This document shows, one piece after another, positions 8,054 to 16,305 of a stretch of 45,383 bases of DNA (the stretch's first letter is position 1; the number at the start of each line of letters is the position of its first letter). The translations under genes were made by a program, and so were the position numbers. Under the pieces are notes generated by a model. It was not told the DNA's origin and ran no database searches. It worked only from the letters and a program-made list of their open reading frames with translations. This DNA comes from Silvibacterium sp. (GTDB lineage: Bacteria > Acidobacteriota > Terriglobia > Terriglobales > Acidobacteriaceae): positions 1 to 45,383 of the forward strand of contig JAFAKX010000244.1 of assembly GCA_019234945.1 (NCBI GenBank), written 5' to 3'.

Positions 8054-8072
8054 GCGCGCTCGGCTAGCGCGC
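8054..8072. terminator. GC-rich hairpin after deoC
   Basis: GCGCGCT and AGCGCGC form a perfect 7-base stem with loop CGGCT, 16 bases after the deoC stop. Only TTCGTCC follows, so there is no real U tract. It could stall or protect transcript ends, but intrinsic termination is uncertain. Confidence 0.35.
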
Positions 8073-8214
8073 TTCGTCCAAAAGACAAACGGGACGGGTC
8101 CGCGTCGCGGTTGAACGCGCTATCATGGCTCGTCCGCCAGTGCGCCTAGTTTGTGTCGTCGACGGCCGGTGAAAGGCGCACATTGCGCGGTGACACGAAG
8201 CCCCTGGGAGGGAT

Positions 8215-10026
8215 GTGAGCGAGGAAACAGCGAAGACAGGAACAATGCACTTCGGGTTTGAGGGCGACTATCGCCCCAGCACCGCTGCGCCGTCGCCTGC
8301 CCAGATTCACGTAGAGCCGCTGTCATCGGAGTTTCTGATGCGGCTCGCCGACGCCCTGAACACGACGCTCGATCTGCAGACGCTGCTCAAGCGGACGGCA
8401 GACCTGGTGAGGGCGGTGATCGATTACCGCATCTTCGCCATTCTGCTGGTGAACGACCGCACCCACGAGTTGAGAATGCGCTTCCAGATTGGCCACACGC
8501 CGGAAGCCGAGCGCATGCGCATCAAGATGGGCCAGGGCATCGTGGGCCAGGTGGCGCAGAACCGTCAGGCGATGCTCGTCAATGATGTGCGCGACATCGA
8601 GAACTACATCAGCGCAAATCCGGCGGTGCGTTCGGAACTGGGCGTTCCGCTGATCGTGAAGAACCGCGTGATCGGCGTAATCGATATCCAGTCTGAGCAG
8701 GTGGGGTACTTTTCCCCTACCCACATGCGGCTGCTGCAACTGACTGCATCGCGCATCGGACAGGCGATCGAGAACGCGCGGCTCTACACGCGGGTGGCGC
8801 GGCAGGCGCAGACGCTCGAAGTGCTGAACGAGATCAGCCGTGAGCTGACTTCAATTCTGGATGTAGACGCGCTGCTCGAGCGGGTGGGGCAACTACTGCG
8901 GAGGATTATCGACTTTCAGATGTTCTCTGTGTGGCTGCTTAACGAGAACGAGCAGGTTCTGGAAAGCAGCTACGCCGTGCGCTTCGGCCAACGGTTCGAT
9001 CCGGACGAGAAGATTCCGCTGCACCGCGGGCTCGTGGGAGTAGCGATCGATGAGCGGCGGCTGGTTCACGTGCCCGACGTGCGGAAGGACCCGCGCTATC
9101 AGATGTTCAATCCCGAAGCGCGGTCGGAAATGGCGGTGCCGCTGATCTACAAGGGCAAGGTGATCGGCGTTCTGGATATCGAGCACACGCGCACGAACTA
9201 CTTTAACGAAGATCACGAGCGCGCTATGACGACGCTCTCGGCGCAGATCGCCATCTCCATCGAAAACGCGCGGCTTTACCAGCGTGTCGCACAGCAGGAG
9301 CAGAGGCTCGAGAAGGACCTCGCGATGGCGCGGGAAGTGCAGTTGCGGCTGCTTCCTCCGGGGAAACCGAAGTATAAAAACGCCGAGTTTGCCACGCGGT
9401 TCATTCCGGCGCGGAGCATCGGCGGCGACCTCTACGACTTTGTGCCGTATGACGCGAATCGCAGCGCCATCGTGCTGGGCGACGTGAGCGGAAAGGCAAC
9501 GGCAGCGGCTCTGTATGCAGCTCTGGTCAGCGGCGTCATGCGGTCGGCGGCGAGCCAGCATCCCTCGCCTTCGGCGATGCTCGAGCTGCTCAACGATTCG
9601 CTACAGGAGCGGAAGCTCGACGCGCAGTACGTCGTGGTGCTTTATGCACTGTGGAATGATGAGAATCGCATGGTGCAGCTTGCCAATGCGGGCGCGAGCC
9701 AGCCTCTCTTTTGCAGCGCCGGCGAGGTAGATTTCGTGCACGCCGAGGGATTTCCACTGGGCATGTTTCCCAACGTGAAGTATGAGGAGTTCAGCTTGTC
9801 GACGCAGCCCGGCGACGCGCTGATTTTCTTCAGCGACGGCATCACGGATGCACAGAACATGGACGGCGATATGTTCGGCGACGAGAGGCTGATGGCCGTT
9901 GTGAAGAAAACTTCTCAGAAGCCCGCGTCGAAAATGGCCGACGCGATCATCGCCGAGGTCGCGAAGTTCCAGGGCGAGCGCGAACACTTCGACGATGAGA
10001 CGGTTGTGGTGCTGAAGGTGCTTTAG
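8215..10026 (+). CDS. GAF-GAF-PP2C (SpoIIE-type) serine phosphatase
   Basis: This 603-residue soluble protein has a first GAF domain (about residues 40-195, with MGQGIVGQVAQ), a second GAF domain (about 208-365, with LHRGLVGVAI), a short coiled linker, and a C-terminal SpoIIE/RsbU-like PP2C phosphatase (about 390-602). Metal-binding motifs are intact: SIGGDLYDF, VLGDVSGKATAAAL and FFSDGITDAQN. Such enzymes dephosphorylate anti-sigma antagonists or other Ser/Thr phosphoproteins, with the GAF domains binding small ligands. No anti-sigma partner is adjacent. The GTG at 8215 follows GGGAGG at a short spacing; an in-frame ATG at 8245 is the alternative. Confidence 0.92.
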   Translation: MSEETAKTGTMHFGFEGDYRPSTAAPSPAQIHVEPLSSEFLMRLADALNTTLDLQTLLKRTADLVRAVIDYRIFAILLVNDRTHELRMRFQIGHTPEAERMRIKMGQGIVGQVAQNRQAMLVNDVRDIENYISANPAVRSELGVPLIVKNRVIGVIDIQSEQVGYFSPTHMRLLQLTASRIGQAIENARLYTRVARQAQTLEVLNEISRELTSILDVDALLERVGQLLRRIIDFQMFSVWLLNENEQVLESSYAVRFGQRFDPDEKIPLHRGLVGVAIDERRLVHVPDVRKDPRYQMFNPEARSEMAVPLIYKGKVIGVLDIEHTRTNYFNEDHERAMTTLSAQIAISIENARLYQRVAQQEQRLEKDLAMAREVQLRLLPPGKPKYKNAEFATRFIPARSIGGDLYDFVPYDANRSAIVLGDVSGKATAAALYAALVSGVMRSAASQHPSPSAMLELLNDSLQERKLDAQYVVVLYALWNDENRMVQLANAGASQPLFCSAGEVDFVHAEGFPLGMFPNVKYEEFSLSTQPGDALIFFSDGITDAQNMDGDMFGDERLMAVVKKTSQKPASKMADAIIAEVAKFQGEREHFDDETVVVLKVL

Positions 10027-10084
10027 GATAGAGGAACATCACTCTGGAGTGTGTTTTTTTCCGGAGTTCTACCGGAGTTTCTTT

Positions 10085-11386
10085 TTGACTGAGGCAACAA
10101 CCGAACGCATCATCGAGCCGGCGCGCAATATTCTTGGCAGCCTTCAGCTGCCTGGCGATAAGAGCATCTCGCATCGTTACGCATTGCTTGGCGGTCTGGC
10201 GCAGGGAAAGACGCAACTGACGAACTTCTCTTCCGGAGCGGATTGTGCGAGCAGCCTTGCGTGCGTCGCCGCGCTCGGCGCGAAAGTGACACGGACTGCT
10301 GATGGAATCATTGAAATCACCGGAACAGATGGTCATTTTCGCCACGCCGAAGCGCCGCTCGACTGCGGCAATTCCGGCTCGACGATGCGGATGCTCGCCG
10401 GGCTGCTCGCGCCGCAGCGGTCCGCATACACGCTGATCGGCGATGCATCGCTAAGCCGGCGTCCGATGGAGCGGGTGCGCAAGCCGCTGGTGCAGATGGG
10501 CGCGGAAATCCAACTCACGGAAGGCCACGCGCCGGTGACCATCCGCGGCAGCCAGCTGCACGCGATCGACTACACGACTCCGGTGCCGAGCGCCCAGGTC
10601 AAGAGCGCGTTGCTGTTTGCTGGGCTGCAAGCTTCGGGGACAACGACAGTGCGGGAGGGCGTTCGGACACGTGATCACAGCGAACTGGCCCTGAGGGCGT
10701 TCGGGGCGACAGTGGAGCGGACGATCGATTCGGTTTCGATTGCGGGCGGCCAGCAACTGCGCGGGATCGAAGCCGCCGTGCCGGGCGACATGTCCTCTGC
10801 CGCTTTCTTTTTGTGCGCGGCGGCACTGTTTCCGGACTCCAATCTCGTTTTTGACGCGCTCGGGTTGAATCCCACGCGGGCCACATTGCTCGACGTGCTT
10901 ACGGCCCTGGGCGCGCACATCGGCGTCCTGAATCTCGAGGAGAAGCACGGCGAAATAGTCGGCACCGTGCAGGTGAATGCACCGTGCGACGGCATGACGG
11001 GGACAACCATATCGGGCGCGCTCGCCGCCCAACTCATCGACGAACTGCCGGTGTTGGCGGCCATCGGGCCGTACACGAAGCACGGCATCCGCATCCGCGA
11101 TGCGAAGGAGCTGAGAGTCAAAGAGTCGGACCGGATTGCGCTGGTGGCTCGCAACCTGCGCGCTATGGGCGCGGAGGTTGAGGAGTTCGACGACGGGCTG
11201 GACGTTCCGGGCGGCCAGCAACTTCACGCGGCGGAGATCGACTCTGGCGGCGACCACCGCATTGCGATGGCATTCTCGGTGGCGGCGCTTCGAGCGCGCG
11301 GACAGACCGTGATCCGGGGGGCCGAGTCGGCGGCGATTTCGTTTCCTGAGTTCTTCGAGATGCTGGATCGGGTGGCGGAGAGATAA
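10085..11386 (+). CDS. aroA: 3-phosphoshikimate 1-carboxyvinyltransferase (EPSP synthase)
   Basis: The enzyme joins shikimate 3-phosphate and PEP in the chorismate pathway. Motifs are LPGDKSISHRY near the start, GNSGSTMRMLAG, SRRPMERVRKPL, PVPSAQVKSALLFAGL, DEPLP-type substrate contacts in DELPVLAAIG, LRVKESDRIA and GDHRIAMAFSVAAL. The open frame reaches a GTG at 10049, but that would add a Phe-rich stretch. The TTG at 10085 has GGAG 7 bases upstream and gives a 433-residue protein of normal family length, so I use it. It ends 6 bases from the convergent vapC-like gene. Confidence 0.93.
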   Translation: MTEATTERIIEPARNILGSLQLPGDKSISHRYALLGGLAQGKTQLTNFSSGADCASSLACVAALGAKVTRTADGIIEITGTDGHFRHAEAPLDCGNSGSTMRMLAGLLAPQRSAYTLIGDASLSRRPMERVRKPLVQMGAEIQLTEGHAPVTIRGSQLHAIDYTTPVPSAQVKSALLFAGLQASGTTTVREGVRTRDHSELALRAFGATVERTIDSVSIAGGQQLRGIEAAVPGDMSSAAFFLCAAALFPDSNLVFDALGLNPTRATLLDVLTALGAHIGVLNLEEKHGEIVGTVQVNAPCDGMTGTTISGALAAQLIDELPVLAAIGPYTKHGIRIRDAKELRVKESDRIALVARNLRAMGAEVEEFDDGLDVPGGQQLHAAEIDSGGDHRIAMAFSVAALRARGQTVIRGAESAAISFPEFFEMLDRVAER

Positions 11387-11392
11387 GAGCCG

Positions 11393-11815
11393 TTATACGA
11401 ACGGATTCTTCACCTGTAGCCTCCCAAAACGCTGACCACTCTGCAGGTCTTCACTGTACAGGAGGTCACACCTGGCTTGTATGGCCGCTGCAACGATTAA
11501 GGAGTCGTACCAGGCAAGTTGGTAGCGGGCGTGCAAATGAAGAGCCTCGGCAAAGAGCACAGGCGAGGAATGGATCGACAGCAAAGGCCGGAGCACCTGA
11601 TAGAGATACCCCTCGGCCTCGCGCGTTGTCATCGGATCAGCAGCTTTTCGTAGCGCGAAGCTGAAGAATTCTTGCACGACCTGATAACTGACTACACCGT
11701 TGTTAGTGGCGAGCGCCTGCCTGATCAGTTCCGATGCTCGTTTTGCCTTGTTCGCATCGTTTTCATCGAAGGAATAAATCAGGACATTGGTATCCAGGAA
11801 ATACTTATCGCTCAT
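11393..11815 (-). CDS. vapC: PIN-domain ribonuclease toxin (VapC-type)
   Basis: This 140-residue PIN-domain protein has the acidic metal-binding set expected of a VapC-type RNase: D8 in FLDTNVLIYSFD, E49 in VVQEFF, D104 in WYDSLIVAAA and D123 in YSEDLQSG. VapC toxins usually cleave tRNAs or rRNA. Its start overlaps the upstream antitoxin gene by 11 bases, a layout typical of toxin-antitoxin operons. The gene symbol denotes the class; the RNA target is unknown. Confidence 0.87.
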   Translation of the reverse strand: MSDKYFLDTNVLIYSFDENDANKAKRASELIRQALATNNGVVSYQVVQEFFSFALRKAADPMTTREAEGYLYQVLRPLLSIHSSPVLFAEALHLHARYQLAWYDSLIVAAAIQARCDLLYSEDLQSGQRFGRLQVKNPFV

Positions 11816-12029
11816 TCAGCTCGTCTCGCGAGAAATGGCGGCCAGCCTTGACGTGCCGAAGCCGCCGCATGAGTTCGTCGTACTCTTTTGCACGGTCCTG
11901 CTGAGCCGTGAACTGGACGAGCCATTCGCGAAAAGCCGCATTCAGAGTGGTGTGCTGCTCCCTGGCCTTGTTTCGAGCCAGTTCGATGAGGTGTTCGTCA
12001 GCACTCAGGGTAATGTTTTTCACGAACAT
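11805..12029 (-). CDS. vapB: VapB-type antitoxin
   Basis: This 74-residue protein (MFVKNITLSADEHLIELARN and onward) has an N-terminal strand followed by helices, like ribbon-helix-helix antitoxins. A charged C-terminal part (QQDRAKEYDELMRRLRHV) would wrap the toxin. The open frame extends to 12161, but the ATG at 12029 fits the domain start. There is no ribosome site before it. A GTGTACAC palindrome lies immediately upstream, consistent with autoregulation. The stop overlaps vapC by 11 bases. Confidence 0.82.
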   Translation of the reverse strand: MFVKNITLSADEHLIELARNKAREQHTTLNAAFREWLVQFTAQQDRAKEYDELMRRLRHVKAGRHFSRDELNER

Positions 12030-12030
12030 A

Positions 12031-12049
12031 GTGTACACGGTTATCGTGT
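12031..12049. promoter_or_regulatory. Palindromic candidate operator of the vapBC-type operon
   Basis: GTGTACAC (12031-12038) is a perfect palindrome and overlaps a second inverted repeat, ACACG-GTTAT-CGTGT (12035-12049). Both abut the antitoxin ATG. A GATAAC hexamer on the minus strand (12045-12040) could be a -10 box, which would make the mRNA nearly leaderless. Antitoxins of this class normally bind such sites. Confidence 0.5.
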
Positions 12050-12239
12050 TAAGGAGCCCTTGATTGTGTCCGCCGCCATCGGGCCTCTGTGCGGAAATGG
12101 ACAAGCCTAGAACACGCTGTGCTAATCCGGATCGATTGAGTAGCCTTTTAACATCAACCACTTATCCTCCAAAGAAACCTCTGGCTGCATAGTTGCTGGT
12201 TGAATGAGATTGGGCTGAATTCGATCTTGAGAGGCGCCC

Positions 12240-14678
12240 ATGTCAAGCTTTCTGCAGGACATTCGCTTCGCACTCCGGCAGCTGCGGAATCATCCAGGCT
12301 TCGCGCTGACGGCAATCCTGTCACTCGCGCTCGGCATTGGCGCGACGGTTTCGGTCTTCAGCATCATCTATGCCGTCCTGATGAATCCCTGGCCGTATGA
12401 CGGGGCAGATCGCATCTGCCTGTTGTCCTTTCTGGACAAAGCAGGAAACGAGGACAACTGGGGCGGCCTGACCGGACCACAACTTCGGCAGCTAAGCCAG
12501 TCCCCTGCCATTGAAAGCGTGATGGGAATTAACTTCTGGAGCCTGACGGTCACCGGCAGCGACGTTCCGGAAGACGTGCAGGGGATTTATCTGACGGCAA
12601 ACAGCCTTCAGATGCTTGGGCTACCGGCGATGCTGGGGCGAAACTATGTCCCATCAGACGCGCCCGATGGCCAGGAGCCGCAGCAGGTGGTTGTCCTAAG
12701 CTACAAATTCTGGCAGCGGCACTACAACGGAGATCCAACGGTTGTCGGCAAGACTGTTCAACTTGTTCACAAGACCTACACGATTCTGGGCGTGCTGCCT
12801 TCGCGTTTTACCTGGCTGGATGGCGATGTCTATCTGCCGCTGAAATTGTCTTCATCGCAGACAGTCGAATACGGTGTGATGGTCAAGCTGCGACGCGGAG
12901 TTTCGACCGCAGCGGCAGCGGCCCAATTGCAGCCGCTGATCCAGCAGTTCGCCAAAGAGACGCCAAATCATTTTCCCAAACAGTACAAACTTGAACTCCG
13001 GAACATCAGCTATCGCTATCATGAGCAGTTAGGCGGCACTCTGGGCCTGCTATTTGGAGCTGTCGGGCTGCTGCTGGCCATTGGATGCGGCAACGTATCG
13101 ATCCTGCTGCTGGCGCGCGGATCCGCGCGGCAGCATGAGTTCGCGGTACGGTCGGCGGTAGGAGCAAGCGGCTTTCGCATCGTGCGTCAGCTTCTGACAG
13201 AATCGCTTATTCTGGCTCTCACGGGTGCGGGGCTTGGCGTAGTTTTGGCCTATCGAATCCTCGGATGGATAGTAGCCCGCCTGCCAGAGTACTCCTTTCC
13301 GCACGAAGCTGATTTTCACGTGAACCTTCCTGTGCTGTTCTTCAGCGTGGGCCTGGCTCTGCTCACCGGGATACTTTTCGGCTTGTTCCCTGCCCTGCAG
13401 CTCGCACGTCCGCAGATCAACCAGGTGATGCAATCGAGTTCGCGCAAAGTTGCAGGCACGGTGCGCGGTAAACGGTGGCATACAGTTTTGATTGCGGGCC
13501 AGATTGCGTTGACGCTGCTGCTGATGTCTGCGGCAGGCACGGCCATCGAGGGATTTGTGCGCATGATGCGGATTCCGCTTGGCTATGATCCTCATCACGT
13601 CATGTCGGTCGGAATTCCGGTGCACGACAATACCTACACAAGTTTGGCCGAGCGGGTCAGTTACTTCCAGCAGCTTCGAGAAAAGGTAGCGGCGCTGCCC
13701 GATGTAACCTCCACGGGGCTTTCGACGAATGCGACGCCTCCGTGGAGCGGGTGGGACCAGCCATTCGAGTTGCTGGGAAAGCCCGCAGGAGAAGAACAGA
13801 AGGGGAGAATCGAATTCGTCGATCCGGGATACTTCAGCACGCTGCAAATTCCGCTGATACGGGGACGCATCTGGGATGCAACTGAGGTAGCGCATAGCGC
13901 GCCGTTCGCCATCGTGAATGAGACTCTTGCAAAGCACTATTTTCCGAACGGCGATACCCTCGGACATTCTGTAAAGATTGCCACGTTGAAAAACGAGCCG
14001 CCTTATACACTAGCGCCGCCGGGAAGTGATGGGTGGCTGCAGATTGTCGGGGTGGTTGCCGATTCGCTGAACGACGGCCTCGATAAACCGGTGAAGCCTT
14101 CGATTTTTCTCCCCTATTCGCTCTACATGTGGATGCACACGCAGATCCTGGTGCGGAGCCGGGTCGATCCTTTATCCATTGTGCACAGTGTTCGGCAACA
14201 GATCGCTGCGGTTAATCCCGACCAGCAGGCGTTTGGCCATGTTGATGACCTGGAAACGTGGATCAGGCACGAACCGGAATATGCGCGGGGACGGCTTGTG
14301 TCGATCCTCTTTGGGGCGTTTTCTATTCTTGCATTGGTGCTCGCTGCTGTAGGTCTATTCAGCGTGGTGTCCTATTCGGTGGTGCAGAGGACGAACGAGT
14401 TCGGCATTCGCATGGCGCTGGGCGCACAGAAGAAAGACGTGCTTTGGATTGTGCTGGCGTCGGCAGCAGTGAGTGTCGGATCGGGACTGGCTGCGGGACT
14501 AGCGCTCAGTTTCGGGTTGAACAGGCTGATCGGCCGGTGGGTCGAGCACGCCGCGCATGATCCGCTGCTGATTCTGGCGACTTCTTTCGTAATTCTGGCG
14601 GTTGCCGGGCTGGCGTGTGTGGTTCCGTCTCGGAAGGCGTCGTCGGTTGATCCTATGACGGCATTGAGGTGTGAGTAG
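12240..14678 (+). CDS. ADOP-type MacB/FtsX-like ABC permease, second copy
   Basis: This 812-residue protein has the same plan as the permease at 1704-4214: FLQDIRFALRQLRNHPGF, a first transmembrane helix with LSLALGIGATVSVF, MacB core, FtsX block (about residues 270-410), second MacB core, and a final FtsX block ending VVPSRKASSVDPMTALRCE. Sequence differs substantially from the first copy, so this is family expansion rather than recent duplication. No ATPase or adaptor is adjacent. The ATG at 12240 has GAGAGG upstream. Substrate unknown. It converges with lepB, with 22 bases between the stops. Confidence 0.9.
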   Translation: MSSFLQDIRFALRQLRNHPGFALTAILSLALGIGATVSVFSIIYAVLMNPWPYDGADRICLLSFLDKAGNEDNWGGLTGPQLRQLSQSPAIESVMGINFWSLTVTGSDVPEDVQGIYLTANSLQMLGLPAMLGRNYVPSDAPDGQEPQQVVVLSYKFWQRHYNGDPTVVGKTVQLVHKTYTILGVLPSRFTWLDGDVYLPLKLSSSQTVEYGVMVKLRRGVSTAAAAAQLQPLIQQFAKETPNHFPKQYKLELRNISYRYHEQLGGTLGLLFGAVGLLLAIGCGNVSILLLARGSARQHEFAVRSAVGASGFRIVRQLLTESLILALTGAGLGVVLAYRILGWIVARLPEYSFPHEADFHVNLPVLFFSVGLALLTGILFGLFPALQLARPQINQVMQSSSRKVAGTVRGKRWHTVLIAGQIALTLLLMSAAGTAIEGFVRMMRIPLGYDPHHVMSVGIPVHDNTYTSLAERVSYFQQLREKVAALPDVTSTGLSTNATPPWSGWDQPFELLGKPAGEEQKGRIEFVDPGYFSTLQIPLIRGRIWDATEVAHSAPFAIVNETLAKHYFPNGDTLGHSVKIATLKNEPPYTLAPPGSDGWLQIVGVVADSLNDGLDKPVKPSIFLPYSLYMWMHTQILVRSRVDPLSIVHSVRQQIAAVNPDQQAFGHVDDLETWIRHEPEYARGRLVSILFGAFSILALVLAAVGLFSVVSYSVVQRTNEFGIRMALGAQKKDVLWIVLASAAVSVGSGLAAGLALSFGLNRLIGRWVEHAAHDPLLILATSFVILAVAGLACVVPSRKASSVDPMTALRCE

Positions 14679-14700
14679 CTAGGACTCTGCAAAGCACTTC

Positions 14701-15270
14701 TTAATGCACGACCCCGAGATCATCTGCCGGCCAGTAGACAAACGCGGCCTTGCCATAAATGAGGTCCCGTGCGACAGGCCCGAAGTCGCGGCTGTCGCTC
14801 GAGATGGAGCGGTGGTCGCCCATAACGAAATACTGATTTGCCGGGATGACGATCTCGGGCATGGAGCGCGAGTCGCGATAGGCGCGCGGGACGTACCCCT
14901 CGTCGATGCGCTCGCCGTTCACGTAGACGCGTCCGGCATCGATGCGCAGCGAATCGCCGGGAAGCGCGATAACGCGCTTGATGTAGCTCTTTTCGGGATC
15001 ACGTGGGTAGTGGAAGACGACAACGTCTCCGCGGGAGATCCTCTCAAAGCGATAGACGAACTTATTGATAAAGAGCCGGTCCTGATCGCGCAATTGCGGC
15101 TGCATCGAGGTGCCTTCCACACGCACCGGCTGATAGAGAAAGGTGATGATCATGAACGATGCGGCAATCGAGATCAGCACATCGCGAACCCACAGGCGCA
15201 GGTGACTGACAGTCGCATTTGGTTTTGAAGATTCGGGTTCTGAGGGTGCTGCTTGTGTCGTTTCGTTCAT
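14701..15270 (-). CDS. lepB: Signal peptidase I
   Basis: This 189-residue membrane-anchored serine protease removes signal peptides from exported proteins. One N-terminal membrane segment (about residues 27-46) is followed by the catalytic serine box GTSMQPQL (S55) and the catalytic lysine in KSYIKRVIALPGD (K98). Box D (YFVMGDHRSISSDSRDFG) is also present. It is a short form, close to Gram-positive length, as is common outside the Proteobacteria. The ATG at 15270 lacks a strong ribosome site. Confidence 0.95.
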   Translation of the reverse strand: MNETTQAAPSEPESSKPNATVSHLRLWVRDVLISIAASFMIITFLYQPVRVEGTSMQPQLRDQDRLFINKFVYRFERISRGDVVVFHYPRDPEKSYIKRVIALPGDSLRIDAGRVYVNGERIDEGYVPRAYRDSRSMPEIVIPANQYFVMGDHRSISSDSRDFGPVARDLIYGKAAFVYWPADDLGVVH

Positions 15271-15301
15271 GCTGCTTGCGGATGAAGTTTCTGCTTATAT
15301 T

Positions 15302-16219
15302 TTACTGACATCCGAAGGTTCCGAGCGGGCAAAGAACCTTCTGCGGTCTGGAGGGCTTTGGCAAAGGCTGCGGTTGGTTGCCCGTGGGCACGAAAGCAGT
15401 CCTGGGATTGCCGTCAGCCGAGGCCACATCGGCTTCCTTTAACTGCAGCGGCCGCTGAAAGACCATCTCGATCGTCTGGCCTTCCGGAAGCACGACCTCG
15501 TCGCCTCGGGTAAAAAGCGTGTAGAGGAGACCACCGGCAGCCCCGGCAGCAGCTCCGTAACCGACGCCCGCACCCGGGTGGTCTGAGGCCGCGCCGATAA
15601 TCCCTCCCAGGCCTGCGCCGGTAGCCGCGGTGGTCGCCACGGTGGCAGCATCTTTACCCTTGCCACTGGACTGCTCTATCGTGCCCTCGCCGTTCTTCTT
15701 CACGGTCGGGCCGTCGGAACCTGGCAGACCGTCCACGGCTCCCGGAATGCTCACCACCGATCCGTTCGGGAATATCAGGGTGGTGAAGTGCATCGTCACC
15801 TGCGCGCGGCCCTTCACCCGGCCCGGACGCACTACATTGTCGATAACTCCCTGGACGTAGACGCCGGAGGGGATGACCACATGGCCTCCTGCGACCACGG
15901 GGAACGCGGACGCGAGATAAACTCCGTCGCCGGGCTGAGCCGTTTTGGTATTCACGCCGCTGCGCAGGGCGAGTAGGACCTTGGTTCCGGCGGGCACTTC
16001 GATGGTCTTGCCTGCCTTATCAGCGGCCGCAGGCGCAGACTGGGAAGCAACGGCATTATCGGCAGCCTGGGGCGCGGCGGCAGTTTCTGGAACGGTTTGA
16101 GCCGCCGGAGTAGGGGTTGTCGGCGGCGGAGAGTCAGCGGATTGGCCCGTGGTCTGGGCAGCAGCGGCGACCGAGAGAGCGGCAGTTGCCCAGACAAGAA
16201 AGATCGGTGTTTTCCTCAT
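15302..16219 (-). CDS. Secreted VirB10/TrbI-like beta-domain protein with glycine zipper
   Basis: This 305-residue protein has a signal peptide (MRKTPIFLVWATAALSVAAA), a Pro/Ala/Thr-rich linker to about residue 75, and then a beta domain. That domain reads VPAGTKVLLALRSGVNTKTA, VVIPSGVYVQGVI, GRAQVTMHFTTLIFPNGSVV, resembling the order of strands in VirB10/TrbI C-terminal domains. A Gly/Ala-rich zipper (TGAGLGGIIGAA, AAAGAAGGLL) comes next, and a last strand TIEMVFQRPLQL. No other type IV secretion gene is present, so it acts in another setting. The ATG at 16219 has GAGAGGAGAG upstream and is preferred over the longer frame to 16321. The C-terminus has two cysteines (CPLGTFGC). Confidence 0.65.
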   Translation of the reverse strand: MRKTPIFLVWATAALSVAAAAQTTGQSADSPPPTTPTPAAQTVPETAAAPQAADNAVASQSAPAAADKAGKTIEVPAGTKVLLALRSGVNTKTAQPGDGVYLASAFPVVAGGHVVIPSGVYVQGVIDNVVRPGRVKGRAQVTMHFTTLIFPNGSVVSIPGAVDGLPGSDGPTVKKNGEGTIEQSSGKGKDAATVATTAATGAGLGGIIGAASDHPGAGVGYGAAAGAAGGLLYTLFTRGDEVVLPEGQTIEMVFQRPLQLKEADVASADGNPRTAFVPTGNQPQPLPKPSRPQKVLCPLGTFGCQ

Positions 16220-16305
16220 AAGAACTCTCCTCTCCGCTTGCCCCATTTTCGCCAGGTAGACCCGGTGCGCTGACAAATTTATAGACGCAGTTCCGCAAGA
16301 GCGAG

